Source: Mangrovimonas sp. YM274 (GTDB taxonomy: Bacteria > Bacteroidota > Bacteroidia > Flavobacteriales > Flavobacteriaceae). Taken from it: DNA of 64,000 bases. The position numbers and the translations under genes are program-made. A model generated the notes under the pieces. It worked only from the letters and a program-made list of their open reading frames with translations. It did not search any database and was not told where the DNA came from. Of this stretch, positions 25,639 to 34,222 are shown piece after piece. The DNA is taken from assembly GCF_030908385.1 (NCBI RefSeq), contig NZ_CP133091.1:3157501-3221500 (forward strand), given 5' to 3'. The stretch's first letter is position 1, and each line of letters starts with the position of its first letter.

Positions 25639-26070
25639 ATGAAGATTATAAAATTACTTATCTACATATTTGTAATCTTGACATTCTCAAGTTGCTCAAT
25701 GACTGACCAAGAAAAATTGGATAAAATACTCAGTTCGGAAGAGTTAACAATCCAACGAAACATATATGGTGGAATAGCAGGATATTATGAACAAAAATTT
25801 AACCTGATAGAAGGCGATTATGAGAAATTAATCATAATTGAGAAGGGAACTGATTACCAAACATTTGTTAGAATGGAGAAAAAAATGGATTTGCTAAAAT
25901 CATTTATAGCAAATGCATACAAAACAAATAATCCAGATAAAAAAATGTCAAATTCTTGTATAACTGGAATCGATTCAGAATATATTATTAAAAGTGGATT
26001 TACGACACTGAAATTAAGACCTGATCAAGATAGCGACTCAATATTTGAGTTAATAATTTATGCCAAATAA
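25639..26070 (+). CDS. C26 first gene: lipoprotein of unknown function
   Basis: 143 aa. Lipobox FSSCS (Cys19). The domain holds IQRNIYGGIAGYYEQKFNL and a central NSCITGIDSEYIIKSG. A mostly beta, single-domain exported protein with no named family. Followed by a 72-bp gap containing a fragment like the left end of a cassette site, then a membrane gene. Confidence 0.6.
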   Translation: MKIIKLLIYIFVILTFSSCSMTDQEKLDKILSSEELTIQRNIYGGIAGYYEQKFNLIEGDYEKLIIIEKGTDYQTFVRMEKKMDLLKSFIANAYKTNNPDKKMSNSCITGIDSEYIIKSGFTTLKLRPDQDSDSIFELIIYAK

Positions 26071-26084
26071 TATTTTAACAAAAA

Positions 26085-26113
26085 CGACTACACAACATCG
26101 TATATAATACATT
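26085..26113 (+). repeat. Degenerate left half of a cassette site inside C26
   Basis: ACTACACAACATCGTATATAATACATT resembles the AAC-ACCGTGTATAATTCATT left end of a standard site with several changes, but no hairpins or right half follow. It may mark where two older cassettes were fused by deletion. Confidence 0.45.
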
Positions 26114-26142
26114 TCGGAACGAAATCAAATTGATAAATAAAT

Positions 26143-26427
26143 ATGAATAAATTGAGTAAATGGATTCTAATAAATTGTTTGATTTCATTTTTAATGTTTT
26201 GCTATATTTTTTACAGTCATATGGGTGGATCAGGTGGAGATATGGCTATTTATGCTTTCAATATTATATTTGGAATTCTTCAAATAATATTAGTATTAAT
26301 ACTAATTCGGAAAAAAGAAAATGCATTTTATAGGGTTATCTTTTTCATTATACTACTTCAAATAATTGAAATTACTATTATGACGATTTGGGGATATAGA
26401 ATAAGGGCATTTCTTATATCGTTTTGA
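26143..26427 (+). CDS. C26 second gene: three-TM small membrane protein
   Basis: 94 aa, MNKLSKWILINCLISFLMF. TM helices at residues 7-26, 36-53 and 62-84, with a glycine-rich loop SHMGGSGGDMA after the first. Unknown function. Shares a cassette with the lipoprotein at 25639. About 75 bp after its stop a run of 16 A precedes the closing arm. Confidence 0.58.
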   Translation: MNKLSKWILINCLISFLMFCYIFYSHMGGSGGDMAIYAFNIIFGILQIILVLILIRKKENAFYRVIFFIILLQIIEITIMTIWGYRIRAFLISF

Positions 26428-26524
26428 CAATATGACTTAAAAAACATCTGACCTTACTCAAACGAAAAAAAGGATTTGATGAGTGCCCAAATGATGTGTA
26501 AAAAAAAAAAAAAAAACGCACCAC

Positions 26525-26649
26525 AACACCGTGTATAATTCATTGCTTCTGATTTTCCTCGCGGAAAATCCTCGCAACTTTGCTACCTTAGTTTCTTAAA
26601 CCTGAAAATCCTGCGGATTTTCACGCAACGAAACTATACACAAACCGTT
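26525..26649 (+). repeat. S26: cassette site, standard class
   Basis: 125 bp. Closing arm GCACCACAAC is the exact complement of the C26 opening at 25622, so 25623-26526 behaves as one cassette despite the internal site-like fragment. Loops TCGC and TGC. C27 opens GTTGGCAAC. Confidence 0.85.
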
Positions 26650-26670
26650 GGCAACAATATTAAAAAAACA

Positions 26671-27243
26671 TTGAGCTTAAAAGAATTTATCACTTCAGAA
26701 TATAAAGACAGATTAAAGAATAAACACTTTGCTGCTCGGACTTGGAATTTCGTTTTCTTTCCAATTACTGTTGGAATGAATTACAGAATACATAAAAAAT
26801 GGATTGAAGTGCTAAACCAACTTGAACTGACTGAAAATGACTTGGGACAAAAAACTCGGATAAGTTTAAGCTTTGAAAAAATGGGATTCTTTGAAAAAGC
26901 TAACCTAATTGGGGAAACAAGTATAACCGAAAAAATTAATAGCGGATTTGTAGTTGTAAAAAATGAGATGTTAGTAATTTTTCCATTTCATTCACCAGAA
27001 CCAGGAAACATACACCAGTTTTTCACTCAAATGGAAAAACCAATTATAATTTGTCCTAAAGAAAAAGTTCATCCTTTTAGAACAATTTTAAAGCTTCCGA
27101 CTTTTGACAAAATCGAAAAATTGGAATCTAACGAAAAAACAACTCGGATTTTGCTGAAAGACCGAACTTATGACAAATCGATTGAATTAAAAATTAATAA
27201 AAAAATACAGTTGCCAACACCGTGTATAGCTCATTGCGGCTGA
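26671..27243 (+). CDS. C27: 190-aa soluble protein of unknown function
   Basis: TTG start at 26671 (MSLKEFITSEYKDRLKNKH). No clear TM, although TWNFVFFPITVGMNYRIHKKW is moderately hydrophobic and could sit at a membrane. A PH-like stretch SGFVVVKNEMLVIFPFHSPEPGN follows, then IICPKEKVHPFRTILKL. The last residues LPTPCIAHCG are encoded by the variant site S27, which supplies the TGA stop. Confidence 0.57.
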   Translation: MSLKEFITSEYKDRLKNKHFAARTWNFVFFPITVGMNYRIHKKWIEVLNQLELTENDLGQKTRISLSFEKMGFFEKANLIGETSITEKINSGFVVVKNEMLVIFPFHSPEPGNIHQFFTQMEKPIIICPKEKVHPFRTILKLPTFDKIEKLESNEKTTRILLKDRTYDKSIELKINKKIQLPTPCIAHCG

Positions 27244-27335
27244 ATTCCTATTCGGAATTCATTGCAATTTGCTACCTTTCGGTTACGGCGGGAAATCATA
27301 GCTGATTTCCCGCAACGAGCCATACACAAACCGTT
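27216..27335 (+). repeat. S27: cassette site, covariant variant
   Basis: 120 bp. Outer pair GTGTAT/ATACAC kept, then AGCTC/GAGCC in place of AATTC/GAAAC. Hairpin 1 is GAATTCC/GGAATTC, hairpin 2 GGGAAATCA-TAGC-TGATTTCCC: different sequence, same fold as the standard class. Closing arm GTTGCCAAC matches the C27 opening. C28 opens GTTACCTGC. Confidence 0.85.
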
Positions 27336-27354
27336 ACCTGCAAGCTGAAAAAGT

Positions 27355-27996
27355 ATGAAAAAATTCGAACGAGACAACTTGAAGAATAAACAGAACTACT
27401 TTAAGGCTTTAATCATAGTAGAAATATTAGTCATTATCTCTTTATTCTATTTCAACGTAAATCTATTTCTATCAATTTTATTGACATCAATTTTACTCAT
27501 TGACATATACTCAAATAAAAGATGCTTAAATAGACAAAAGAACTTTATAAAAAGTGTAGAATTTAAGGACGGTAAAATAATTTGTACTCACCTAAAAAAC
27601 AACCAAACTATAATCCCCTTTGAAAAATTAAAATTCTCCATCAGAGAAAAGAAATTTGAAAAAGATAAAACCGAAATTGAAATTAAGTTAAAGAAATCAT
27701 TGAAAAGCAAATTAATTGGAAGACTCCATATTAATAATTGGTCGAATGTATTTGATCTAAAAAATGAATTTCTTAAAAACTCAATAACACAAATAAAATA
27801 TAGACCTGAGGGATTTTGGTCTAAATATGGTTTACTGACAGCTGATATTGTAATTACTGGAACTGCTTTGGCCGGTTCAACACTTTCCGAAATAAGCGGA
27901 GAGTTAAGCACCTCAAATAATCTTGACAGTCTTTTCATGCCCCTTTCTCAAATAAAAGAAGATATAAATACTAAAAATAAAAAAGCCAGCAGGTAA
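27355..27996 (+). CDS. C28: two-TM protein of unknown function
   Basis: 213 aa. TM helices near residues 17-33 and 36-52, then a beta-rich PH-like domain (FIKSVEFKDGKIICTHLKNNQ ... IPFEKLKFSIREKKF) and a weakly hydrophobic segment LLTADIVITGTALAGS near 165-182. The stop overlaps the closing arm, and the final KKASR is the same as in C2 because both cassettes share the GCAGGTAAC terminus. Confidence 0.6.
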   Translation: MKKFERDNLKNKQNYFKALIIVEILVIISLFYFNVNLFLSILLTSILLIDIYSNKRCLNRQKNFIKSVEFKDGKIICTHLKNNQTIIPFEKLKFSIREKKFEKDKTEIEIKLKKSLKSKLIGRLHINNWSNVFDLKNEFLKNSITQIKYRPEGFWSKYGLLTADIVITGTALAGSTLSEISGELSTSNNLDSLFMPLSQIKEDINTKNKKASR

Positions 27997-28119
27997 CACC
28001 GTGTATAATTCATTGCTTCTGATTTTCCTCGCGGAAAATCCTCGCAACTTTATTACCTTAGTTTCTTAAACCCGAAAATCCTGCGGATTTTCACGCAACG
28101 AAACTATACACAAACCGTT
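27995..28119 (+). repeat. S28: cassette site, standard class
   Basis: 125 bp. Closing arm GCAGGTAAC is the complement of the C28 opening. Loops TCGC and TGC. C29 opens GTTGGCATTA. Confidence 0.85.
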
Positions 28120-28134
28120 GGCATTAATTAAAAA

Positions 28135-28623
28135 ATGAACAAAACTCAGGTCAAATACCAAGACTGGAAATTCTTTTCGGACAAGGAAACAACCAAACGG
28201 ACTTATAAAGAGTTTCAACTCTCTGGAGCTGAAAGTTGTGGCTGTGACTATTGTAAAAACTTCATTAAACAACGGGAAACAATATTCCCCGACGAAATAA
28301 AAACTTTGTTTAAAGAATTAGGAATTGACTACAATAAAGAAATTGAAGTAAGTCAATTAGCTCAACTTGATAATGGACTTCACTATTATAACGGTTGGTT
28401 TCAATTTAAGGGAGATTTTAAGGGGAAAGATTGTACAGTTCCATTACCAAATGGCGGACATACTTTTGACCTGACAAAAATTACGGATAAATTCAATATT
28501 GGATTTCGACACGATAACTTGCTGTCTCCTTTTAAAGACGATAATGGATTGGTCCAAATCGAGTTTGACTGCCAAATACCGTGGGTTTTGGAAAAGGAGC
28601 CAAAAGAAAAAGAAAAAAACTAA
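28135..28623 (+). CDS. C29: 162-aa protein with CGCDYC motif
   Basis: No signal peptide. After LSGAESCGCDYCKNFIKQR (residues 42-60), whose three closely spaced cysteines could bind zinc or iron, comes IFPDEIKTLFKELGIDYNKE and then LHYYNGWFQFKGDF and a C-terminal FDCQIPWVLEKE. Proteins of this layout (ESCGCxxCxNF) are common hypothetical genes in Bacteroidota and Firmicutes. Role unknown; the C-terminal KEPKEKEKN is low complexity. Confidence 0.63.
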   Translation: MNKTQVKYQDWKFFSDKETTKRTYKEFQLSGAESCGCDYCKNFIKQRETIFPDEIKTLFKELGIDYNKEIEVSQLAQLDNGLHYYNGWFQFKGDFKGKDCTVPLPNGGHTFDLTKITDKFNIGFRHDNLLSPFKDDNGLVQIEFDCQIPWVLEKEPKEKEKN

Positions 28624-28627
28624 TGCC

Positions 28628-28752
28628 AACACCATGTATAATTCATTGCTTCCGATTTTCCTCGCGGAAAATCCTCGCAACTTTACTATCTTAGTTTCTT
28701 AACCCGAAAATCCTAGCGGATTTTCACGCAACGAAACTATACACAAACCGTT
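28628..28752 (+). repeat. S29: cassette site, standard class
   Basis: 125 bp. Closing arm TAATGCCAAC is the exact complement of the C29 opening. Loops TCGC and TAGC. C30 opens GTTACCCAAC. Confidence 0.85.
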
Positions 28753-28761
28753 ACCCAACAT

Positions 28762-29277
28762 TTGAAAACAAAAAATTTTAATTATATATCAATCATCGCC
28801 ATTGGACTTGTAATAGCCCTAATTGGTTTTTTAGCATCACAATTTATCGATAATCCTGAGGCTGAATTCTGGACTCAAATCGGACTTAGGATTAGTGAAT
28901 TTGTAGGTTTCTTAATGCTACTGTTCAATGGGACATTTATAAAAACAAGACTCTTCAAAATAGCCAAAGTTTTCATTGCTATAATTCTAATTGCAGCATT
29001 ACTCAAAATATTACATTGGAATCACAACGGATTGATTATGTCATTGGGCTATATTGGAATTGTGGCAACTTACTCTTTTAGCTTTTTTAGAAAACCAATA
29101 AAAAAATATCTTGATTTTTTAAAACTATTTTGGGTATTTGCAGCTTATACCAATAGTCTTCTGACTTATTTGCACATTATTAGTAATGAATACCAAATAA
29201 TATCAAGTGTCATCATGTGGTTAGCAATTATCGACTATATGAAAACAGAAAGAGAAAAAAGAAGATTATTTGACTAA
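28762..29277 (+). CDS. C30 first gene: multi-pass membrane protein
   Basis: 171 aa, TTG start 9 bp past the core. About five TM helices: residues 8-26, 44-57, 67-85, 91-107 and 144-158. The segment AALLKILHWNHNGLIMSLGYIG recalls the GAxxKIxHW element of GldL-type and related two-TM Bacteroidota proteins. Unknown function. Paired with the next gene (12-bp gap). Confidence 0.6.
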   Translation: MKTKNFNYISIIAIGLVIALIGFLASQFIDNPEAEFWTQIGLRISEFVGFLMLLFNGTFIKTRLFKIAKVFIAIILIAALLKILHWNHNGLIMSLGYIGIVATYSFSFFRKPIKKYLDFLKLFWVFAAYTNSLLTYLHIISNEYQIISSVIMWLAIIDYMKTEREKRRLFD

Positions 29278-29289
29278 AAAACTAACTGA

Positions 29290-29637
29290 ATGAAAGAAAG
29301 ACTTGTTTTGATTTCAGCAATAATTTTGACTTTGATTGTTGAACTGACTCTAATAATCTTAGTTTACAATAAAGTTGGAGCAGAAAGGCTCCTACCTCAA
29401 ATAACTAGATTAATCGTTAAATTAATCTTAGTCTTTTGGGTTTTAACAGGTAAATCTAACACAGGTTTGTTTTTGTTAGCTGCTTACCACATTGTCTCTG
29501 GACTATTTGGAATTAACTCAAAAAGTTCTACTGAATTACTTGGGCAAATACTAATTGGTTTTCATTTCATAATTGGGGCAATAATATACTTTCACGATTG
29601 GATTGAAGATAAAATCGGAATAAAAAACGTTGGGTAA
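29290..29637 (+). CDS. C30 second gene: four-TM small membrane protein
   Basis: 115 aa, MKERLVLISAIILTLIVEL. TM helices near residues 5-25, 38-53, 58-73 and 84-101. The stop TAA lies in the closing arm GTTGGGTAAC. Unknown function, probably acting with the preceding membrane protein. Confidence 0.58.
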   Translation: MKERLVLISAIILTLIVELTLIILVYNKVGAERLLPQITRLIVKLILVFWVLTGKSNTGLFLLAAYHIVSGLFGINSKSSTELLGQILIGFHFIIGAIIYFHDWIEDKIGIKNVG

Positions 29638-29759
29638 CACAGTGTATAATTCATTGCTTCCGATTTTCCTCACGGAAAATCCTCGCAATTTTGCTAACTT
29701 AGTTTCTTAACACGAAAATCCTGCGGATTTTCACGCAACGAAACTATACACAAACCGTT
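29636..29759 (+). repeat. S30: cassette site, standard class
   Basis: 124 bp. Closing arm GTTGGGTAAC is the exact complement of the C30 opening. Loops TCAC and TGC. C31 opens GTTGTGCAAC. Confidence 0.85.
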
Positions 29760-29780
29760 GTGCAACATAAAGCAATACAC

Positions 29781-30488
29781 TTGAAAAGAATTTTATTAAT
29801 TATAATATTGACTTTTACAACTTTGAATATTTCTTCGCAAGAAAACAAAATTGTAGAAGGAAGATTCAATCCAGTTACTAGCTTTATTGACTATAGTGAA
29901 TTTCTTGAAGACGTAGATGAGGCACCTGAAATTATAAAAATAAATTTAGAGCTTTACCTAAAAGTTATCTTAGGTGATTGGTTTGATAAAGTTACTTTTT
30001 ATGAAGGACTGATAGTTGATTTAGATGGCTATTTTAAAGAAAATCCATTAGCATACAAAAGAGGTTGGCTAGCAACTAAATACCAGTTTGTTTATTTGTT
30101 ATCAGATGAGAACATAGGGATTTCCAAATATTATATAAAAATTGATATGGATCAATATGGTCAAATCATCAATTGTAATTGGCCTTCCAAAGATTTTAAC
30201 TATACGTATTCTTTTGATGAAAAAACAACCACTCCTTTTCAGAATGACTTTCAGAGTAATGAATTAATGTTTGAAAACGCTTTGAAATGGGCTGAGGATA
30301 ATTTTATTACGACAGATAAATACTCTGTTGAATTGACTTTTAACAAAGAAGAGAACACCATGTGTTTTACTTTTAAATTTCTAATAGAAAAAAAGAGAAA
30401 TAGAAAAACATTTAGAATTGCTGAATTTAATTGGCTAAATGGATTAAAAGTTGCTGATTATACCATTATGGAAACAACAGTTTATTAA
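29781..30488 (+). CDS. C31: exported protein of unknown function
   Basis: 235 aa from TTG 29781 (MKRILLIIILTFTTLNISSQ), a clean signal peptide. A GTG at 29760 would start on the recombination core and is less likely. The mature part contains FIDYSEFLEDVDEAPEII, then VYLLSDENIGISKYYIKID and a C-terminal ENALKWAEDNFITTDKYSVEL. No recognised family. Confidence 0.6.
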   Translation: MKRILLIIILTFTTLNISSQENKIVEGRFNPVTSFIDYSEFLEDVDEAPEIIKINLELYLKVILGDWFDKVTFYEGLIVDLDGYFKENPLAYKRGWLATKYQFVYLLSDENIGISKYYIKIDMDQYGQIINCNWPSKDFNYTYSFDEKTTTPFQNDFQSNELMFENALKWAEDNFITTDKYSVELTFNKEENTMCFTFKFLIEKKRNRKTFRIAEFNWLNGLKVADYTIMETTVY

Positions 30489-30503
30489 AAAATTACGTTG
30501 CAC

Positions 30504-30627
30504 AACACAGTGTATAATTCATTGCTTCCGATTTTCCTCACGGAAAATCCTCGCAACTTTATTATCTTAGTTTCTTAACACGAAAATCCTGCGGATTTTC
30601 ACGCAACGAAACTATACACAAACCGTT
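30504..30627 (+). repeat. S31: cassette site, standard class
   Basis: 124 bp. Closing arm GTTGCACAAC is the exact complement of the C31 opening. Loops TCAC and TGC. C32 opens GTTGTGCGTC. Confidence 0.85.
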
Positions 30628-30673
30628 GTGCGTCATTTAGAAGTTCGTGTAAAAATCAAAATTTTGAGCTTTA

Positions 30674-31099
30674 ATGAGAAAATGGATTTTAATAATAGTT
30701 GGAATTATCCTGATTGGAATAATAGGAATTGGAATTAAAATCAACTCTGATTTCAACGACCTCGAAGAAGCTTTTAATTCAGAACACTCGCTAAATGAAC
30801 CGAATTTGAATATACTTTCTGAATCTATTTCACCTGACAAAAAATATAAATATTACGAATATCAATTTGACAAAGGCGGACTTGGATATTCAAGAGTATT
30901 TTGGTCTGTAATTGAAAATAAAAAAAATAAAAACGACCTTAAAAGTGGCTTAATTCCAATTGGCTACAAAGTTATTAAGTGGAATAATGACAGTGAACTG
31001 ATTTTACAAAAATGGGAGCCATACTACGAATCCAAAACAGTTTATGAATTGACAAACAAAACGGAATTTAACGGAATTAAAATTAAGATAACTGAATAA
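30674..31099 (+). CDS. C32: membrane-anchored protein of unknown function
   Basis: 141 aa, MRKWILIIVGIILIGIIGIG: one N-terminal TM or uncleaved signal, followed by an exported beta domain with SPDKKYKYYEYQFDKGGLGYSRVFWSVIE, a segment common in small Bacteroidota hypothetical proteins, and IIGYK-VIKWNNDSELILQKW. Function unknown. Confidence 0.62.
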   Translation: MRKWILIIVGIILIGIIGIGIKINSDFNDLEEAFNSEHSLNEPNLNILSESISPDKKYKYYEYQFDKGGLGYSRVFWSVIENKKNKNDLKSGLIPIGYKVIKWNNDSELILQKWEPYYESKTVYELTNKTEFNGIKIKITE

Positions 31100-31113
31100 A
31101 AAAACGAACGCAC

Positions 31114-31238
31114 AACACAGTGTATAATTCATTGCTTCCGATTTTCCTCACGGAAAATCCTCGCAACTTTGCTATCTTAGTTTCTTAAACCTGAAAATCC
31201 TGCGGATTTTCACGCAACGAAACTATACACAAACCGTT
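31114..31238 (+). repeat. S32: cassette site, standard class
   Basis: 125 bp. Closing arm ACGCACAAC pairs with opening GTTGTGCGT; the next base is C:A (G:T on the other strand). Loops TCAC and TGC. C33 opens GTTAGGCATA, which with TATGCCTAAC fits the classic GTTRRRY/RYYYAAC consensus. Confidence 0.85.
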
Positions 31239-31244
31239 AGGCAT

Positions 31245-31347
31245 AATTCCCAACATCACGAAAACGAGATTAATTTCTTCGGATAATGTGCAAATTTTGA
31301 GGGATTTTATAAATTAAAAAATTTGACGTTAGTCAGAATTTAAAAAA
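31245..31347 (+). promoter_or_regulatory. C33 leader with motif shared by C9 and C38
   Basis: Blocks ACGAGATTAATTTCTT, GGGATTTTATAAATTA and AAATTTGACGTTAGTC appear in the same order and spacing as in the C9 leader, although the downstream genes are unrelated. Likely a cassette-borne promoter. Confidence 0.5.
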
Positions 31348-31803
31348 ATGAGGAAATTAATAATATTTTTGATTTCGACTTCAATTTTAAGTTGTAACAA
31401 TCAAACTACCGAAATAAAAAACCAGAACACACTTTTAAAGAAGGAAAACGATAGTCTTAAGGCATTGTTATCCAAATTAGAAGACAAATATGTTTTTGAT
31501 GATATCAAGGTTAGGGTAATTCCGAATGAAGAAAATACGAATAGAATCGGCTCTGATTTTAATGGAGAGTTTGTAATCATTGCGTATAACAATGAAACTG
31601 AAGTAAACTTTTCAACCGAGAAAGAAAATGCATTAAATGGTTTTAAAGATTCAGAAAGTTTAAAAAAAGATTTTGGGGGCTTTCCATTTAAACTGCCCCT
31701 TGAAAAACCCGAAAATGACATCTATTTCACGTTCAAGACAAACGGAATTTATGGAAAAAATCATGATGGAATGATAATATCTGACAGGAAAAACGCGAAA
31801 TAA
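31348..31803 (+). CDS. C33: lipoprotein of unknown function
   Basis: 151 aa. Lipobox ILSCN (Cys16), then a short coiled coil (residues 22-46, LLKKENDSLKALLSKLED) and a beta domain IKVRVIPNEENTNRIGSDFNGEFVIIAYN, which resembles the extracellular domains of GldM-like or associated lipoproteins in size only. Function unknown. Confidence 0.62.
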   Translation: MRKLIIFLISTSILSCNNQTTEIKNQNTLLKKENDSLKALLSKLEDKYVFDDIKVRVIPNEENTNRIGSDFNGEFVIIAYNNETEVNFSTEKENALNGFKDSESLKKDFGGFPFKLPLEKPENDIYFTFKTNGIYGKNHDGMIISDRKNAK

Positions 31804-31813
31804 AACTATGCCT

Positions 31814-31937
31814 AACACCGTGTATAATTCATTGCTTCTGATTTTCCTCACGGAAAATCCTCGCAACTTTGCTATCTTAGTTTCTTAACCCGAAAATCCT
31901 GCGGATTTTCACGCAACGAAACTATACACAAACCGTT
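31814..31937 (+). repeat. S33: cassette site, standard class
   Basis: 124 bp. Closing arm TATGCCTAAC is the exact complement of the C33 opening. Loops TCAC and TGC. C34 opens GTTGTAAGCT. Confidence 0.85.
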
Positions 31938-31947
31938 GTAAGCTATT

Positions 31948-32412
31948 TTGGAGAAAATTAAAAAAATAGAATTAATTTTTGGTAAACCAGAAAATGGATG
32001 GCTTCCTACAATATTCAGACATGTCGATTTTGAATTAAGTTTTGACGCTTCTGATGTTCCAAAAAACCCAACAGACTTACTTTGCGAATCATTGATTAGC
32101 ACACTAAAGGGAATCAACTCTGAAATGTATTGGTTTTTGGAACCTGAATATTACTTGTTTGAAATAATTCCAATAGAAAACAAATTCGACCTCCTAATTT
32201 CAAGGAGCAATATTGCAAATGAAAAACTAAAACAGATTTATAAAATATCTGGCGGTTTTGATACTATTATTCTACCCTTATATAGAAGCTTAAAAAAGTT
32301 TAGCTCATTAGAATTTGGATGCCAAGATTGGAAGAAAATAGACGAAACAGAATTAAATAAATTAACTGAATTGATAACGGAAAGAAAAAACAGCTTACAA
32401 CACAGTGTATAA
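31948..32412 (+). CDS. C34: 154-aa soluble protein of unknown function
   Basis: TTG start 10 bp after the core (MEKIKKIELIFGKPENGWLP). Cytoplasmic alpha/beta protein with VDFELSFDASDVPKNPTDLLCESLISTL and WFLEPEYYLFEI, the build of small immunity-type proteins seen in Bacteroidota. The frame runs into S34 and ends NSLQHSV with the site's stop. Confidence 0.6.
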   Translation: MEKIKKIELIFGKPENGWLPTIFRHVDFELSFDASDVPKNPTDLLCESLISTLKGINSEMYWFLEPEYYLFEIIPIENKFDLLISRSNIANEKLKQIYKISGGFDTIILPLYRSLKKFSSLEFGCQDWKKIDETELNKLTELITERKNSLQHSV

Positions 32413-32522
32413 TTCATTGCTTCTGATTTTCCTCTCGGAAAATCCTCGCAAGTTTGCTATCTTAGTTTCTTAACACGAAAATCCTGCGGATTTTCACGCA
32501 ACGAAACTATACACAAACCGTT
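32399..32522 (+). repeat. S34: cassette site, standard class
   Basis: 124 bp. Closing arm AGCTTACAAC is the exact complement of the C34 opening. Loops TCTC and TGC. C35 opens GTTACCACAC. Confidence 0.85.
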
Positions 32523-32531
32523 ACCACACAT

Positions 32532-33176
32532 TTGAAAAAAATTGCTTTCATATTGACAATTTTGGTTTTCCAGCAAAATCTTTATTCACAAAAAGAAATT
32601 CTTGGAAAGGTAGAATTTTATAAATCGGAAGCAACGGAATTTGTATTATTTAGGGACACGAAAGACCTGTACACCAAAAATCTCAATAAACGAAAAAGTA
32701 AAATTCAATTAGTTCAAGGAGATAAGGTAACGGAAGTCGAAACCGACTCATTTGGACTTTTTAAAATTAGAGTTTCCTTAAAAGATTCAGTCCGAATTAT
32801 AGTAAACGACCATTCTCCTGTGTTTAACGGACAATTTGACTTTGATTATAACGACATTAAAGACACGCTAAAACTTCGAATTTCTGACAAAAAAGTGGCG
32901 ATTCACAGAGATTCTATTCTTGAACCTGAATTTTACAATAAATACAGCGAGCAACAAGCGGAATTGGATTTCAGAAACGGAAAGCGAGAAATTCTTTTGG
33001 TGCTATATGATTGGCCGAAAGACGAAATAACCGAAAGACGGAAACGGATAGCCAAAACTTATAACGTAAATTATAATTATTTCCCTGTTGAAACAAGCCA
33101 AAGCAGAATGAGAATAATGTTTCGATATAACGCGGTAATGAGAAAATTAATCGGAATAAAAGAAAACGTGTGGTAA
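32532..33176 (+). CDS. C35: exported protein with regulatory-type beta domain
   Basis: 214 aa, TTG start 9 bp after the core, signal peptide ending LYSQ. The first domain (KVTEVETDSFGLFKIRVSLKD) looks like the carboxypeptidase-regulatory beta-sandwich of Bacteroidota surface proteins. The C-terminal REILLVLYDWPKDEITERRKRIAKTYNVNYNYFP is helical and may be a FEKKY-like tail (weak). The stop overlaps the closing arm. C20 has the same opening arm. Confidence 0.58.
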   Translation: MKKIAFILTILVFQQNLYSQKEILGKVEFYKSEATEFVLFRDTKDLYTKNLNKRKSKIQLVQGDKVTEVETDSFGLFKIRVSLKDSVRIIVNDHSPVFNGQFDFDYNDIKDTLKLRISDKKVAIHRDSILEPEFYNKYSEQQAELDFRNGKREILLVLYDWPKDEITERRKRIAKTYNVNYNYFPVETSQSRMRIMFRYNAVMRKLIGIKENVW

Positions 33177-33299
33177 CACAGTGTATAATTCATTGCTTCC
33201 GATTTTCCTCACGGAAAATCCTCGCAACTTTACTATCTTAGTTTCTTAACCTGAAAATCCTATCGGATTTTCACGCAACGAAACTATACACAAACCGTT
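33175..33299 (+). repeat. S35: cassette site, standard class
   Basis: 125 bp. Closing arm GTGTGGTAAC is the exact complement of the C35 opening. Loops TCAC and TATC. C36 opens GTTACATGC. Confidence 0.85.
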
Positions 33300-33319
33300 A
33301 CATGCAATTTCAGCGCATC

Positions 33320-34033
33320 ATGAAAACAAAATTAATTCTACTAATAATAAATTTGATATCCTTTTCTATATATGCTGAAATAATAGATGGTCCAGCAAAT
33401 ATCAGAGACTCAATCAATGGCAAAGTATTATTTAGCCTTGAAAATGGGGTTGAAATTGAATGCTCAAAAGAAAATAATGGATGGCATGTGATTGGATTTA
33501 GAGCTGTAGTTCCTGAAGACTTGGAGAATTGGATATTACCAAAGGACTTTAATCTCTTTTCTTGCGATGGTAAATATTTAGGTAAAACATTAGCTCCAGT
33601 TGAATTTAGTGCGATGGACGAAAATTGTGCTATAATATCAGGTTACACTTATAAATCTAATATTGTAGAATCTTCAAAAATTGAATCAATGCTACAAACA
33701 ATCATTGAGTCTAACAAAACTTTACATTTTAATGATTTTGAAAAGCATATAAAAAAATACAACTATCACGATGACAATCAATTTGACTGGGGTATGACTT
33801 ATATTTATTATGAAACTTGGATTATAGATTTATCACCAGGTGCAAGAATTCGTTTGATTTTTGAGGATAACATTTTTGTAGGTCTAATACACACAAGACA
33901 AATTAATGCTCCTAATTACAATCAGTATAATATACTGTGGGATTGGAAATTATCAACTAATTTAAACACCAATAATCCTAAAATCAAATCAATAATAAAT
34001 AGCTACAAACACTTTTTACAGTCCGTAGATTAA
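33320..34033 (+). CDS. C36: exported SH3-like protein
   Basis: 237 aa from ATG 33320; an ATG at 33302 lies within the recombination arm. Signal peptide ends SIYAE. Residues 18-60 (DGPANIRDSINGKVLFSLENGVEIECSKENNGWHVI) follow the bacterial SH3 pattern, with ANIRxxxxGKVL and a trailing GWxxI. The C-terminal 120 residues (YNYHDDNQFDWGMTYIYYETW) are unassigned. Probably periplasmic. Confidence 0.63.
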   Translation: MKTKLILLIINLISFSIYAEIIDGPANIRDSINGKVLFSLENGVEIECSKENNGWHVIGFRAVVPEDLENWILPKDFNLFSCDGKYLGKTLAPVEFSAMDENCAIISGYTYKSNIVESSKIESMLQTIIESNKTLHFNDFEKHIKKYNYHDDNQFDWGMTYIYYETWIIDLSPGARIRLIFEDNIFVGLIHTRQINAPNYNQYNILWDWKLSTNLNTNNPKIKSIINSYKHFLQSVD

Positions 34034-34051
34034 ATTAAAAAAACAGCATGT

Positions 34052-34175
34052 AACACCGTGTATAATTCATTGCTTCCGATTTTCCTCACGGAAAATCCTC
34101 GCAATTTTGCTACCTTAGTTTCTTAACTCGAAAATCCTGCGGATTTTCACGCAACGAAACTATACACAAACCGTT
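34052..34175 (+). repeat. S36: cassette site, standard class
   Basis: 124 bp. Closing arm GCATGTAAC is the complement of the C36 opening. Loops TCAC and TGC. C37 opens with the long arm GTTGTGGCTTAATG. Confidence 0.85.
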
Positions 34176-34222
34176 GTGGCTTAATGGCGCATCGAGCGCC
34201 ACAAATCAAAAAGTAAAATTAT

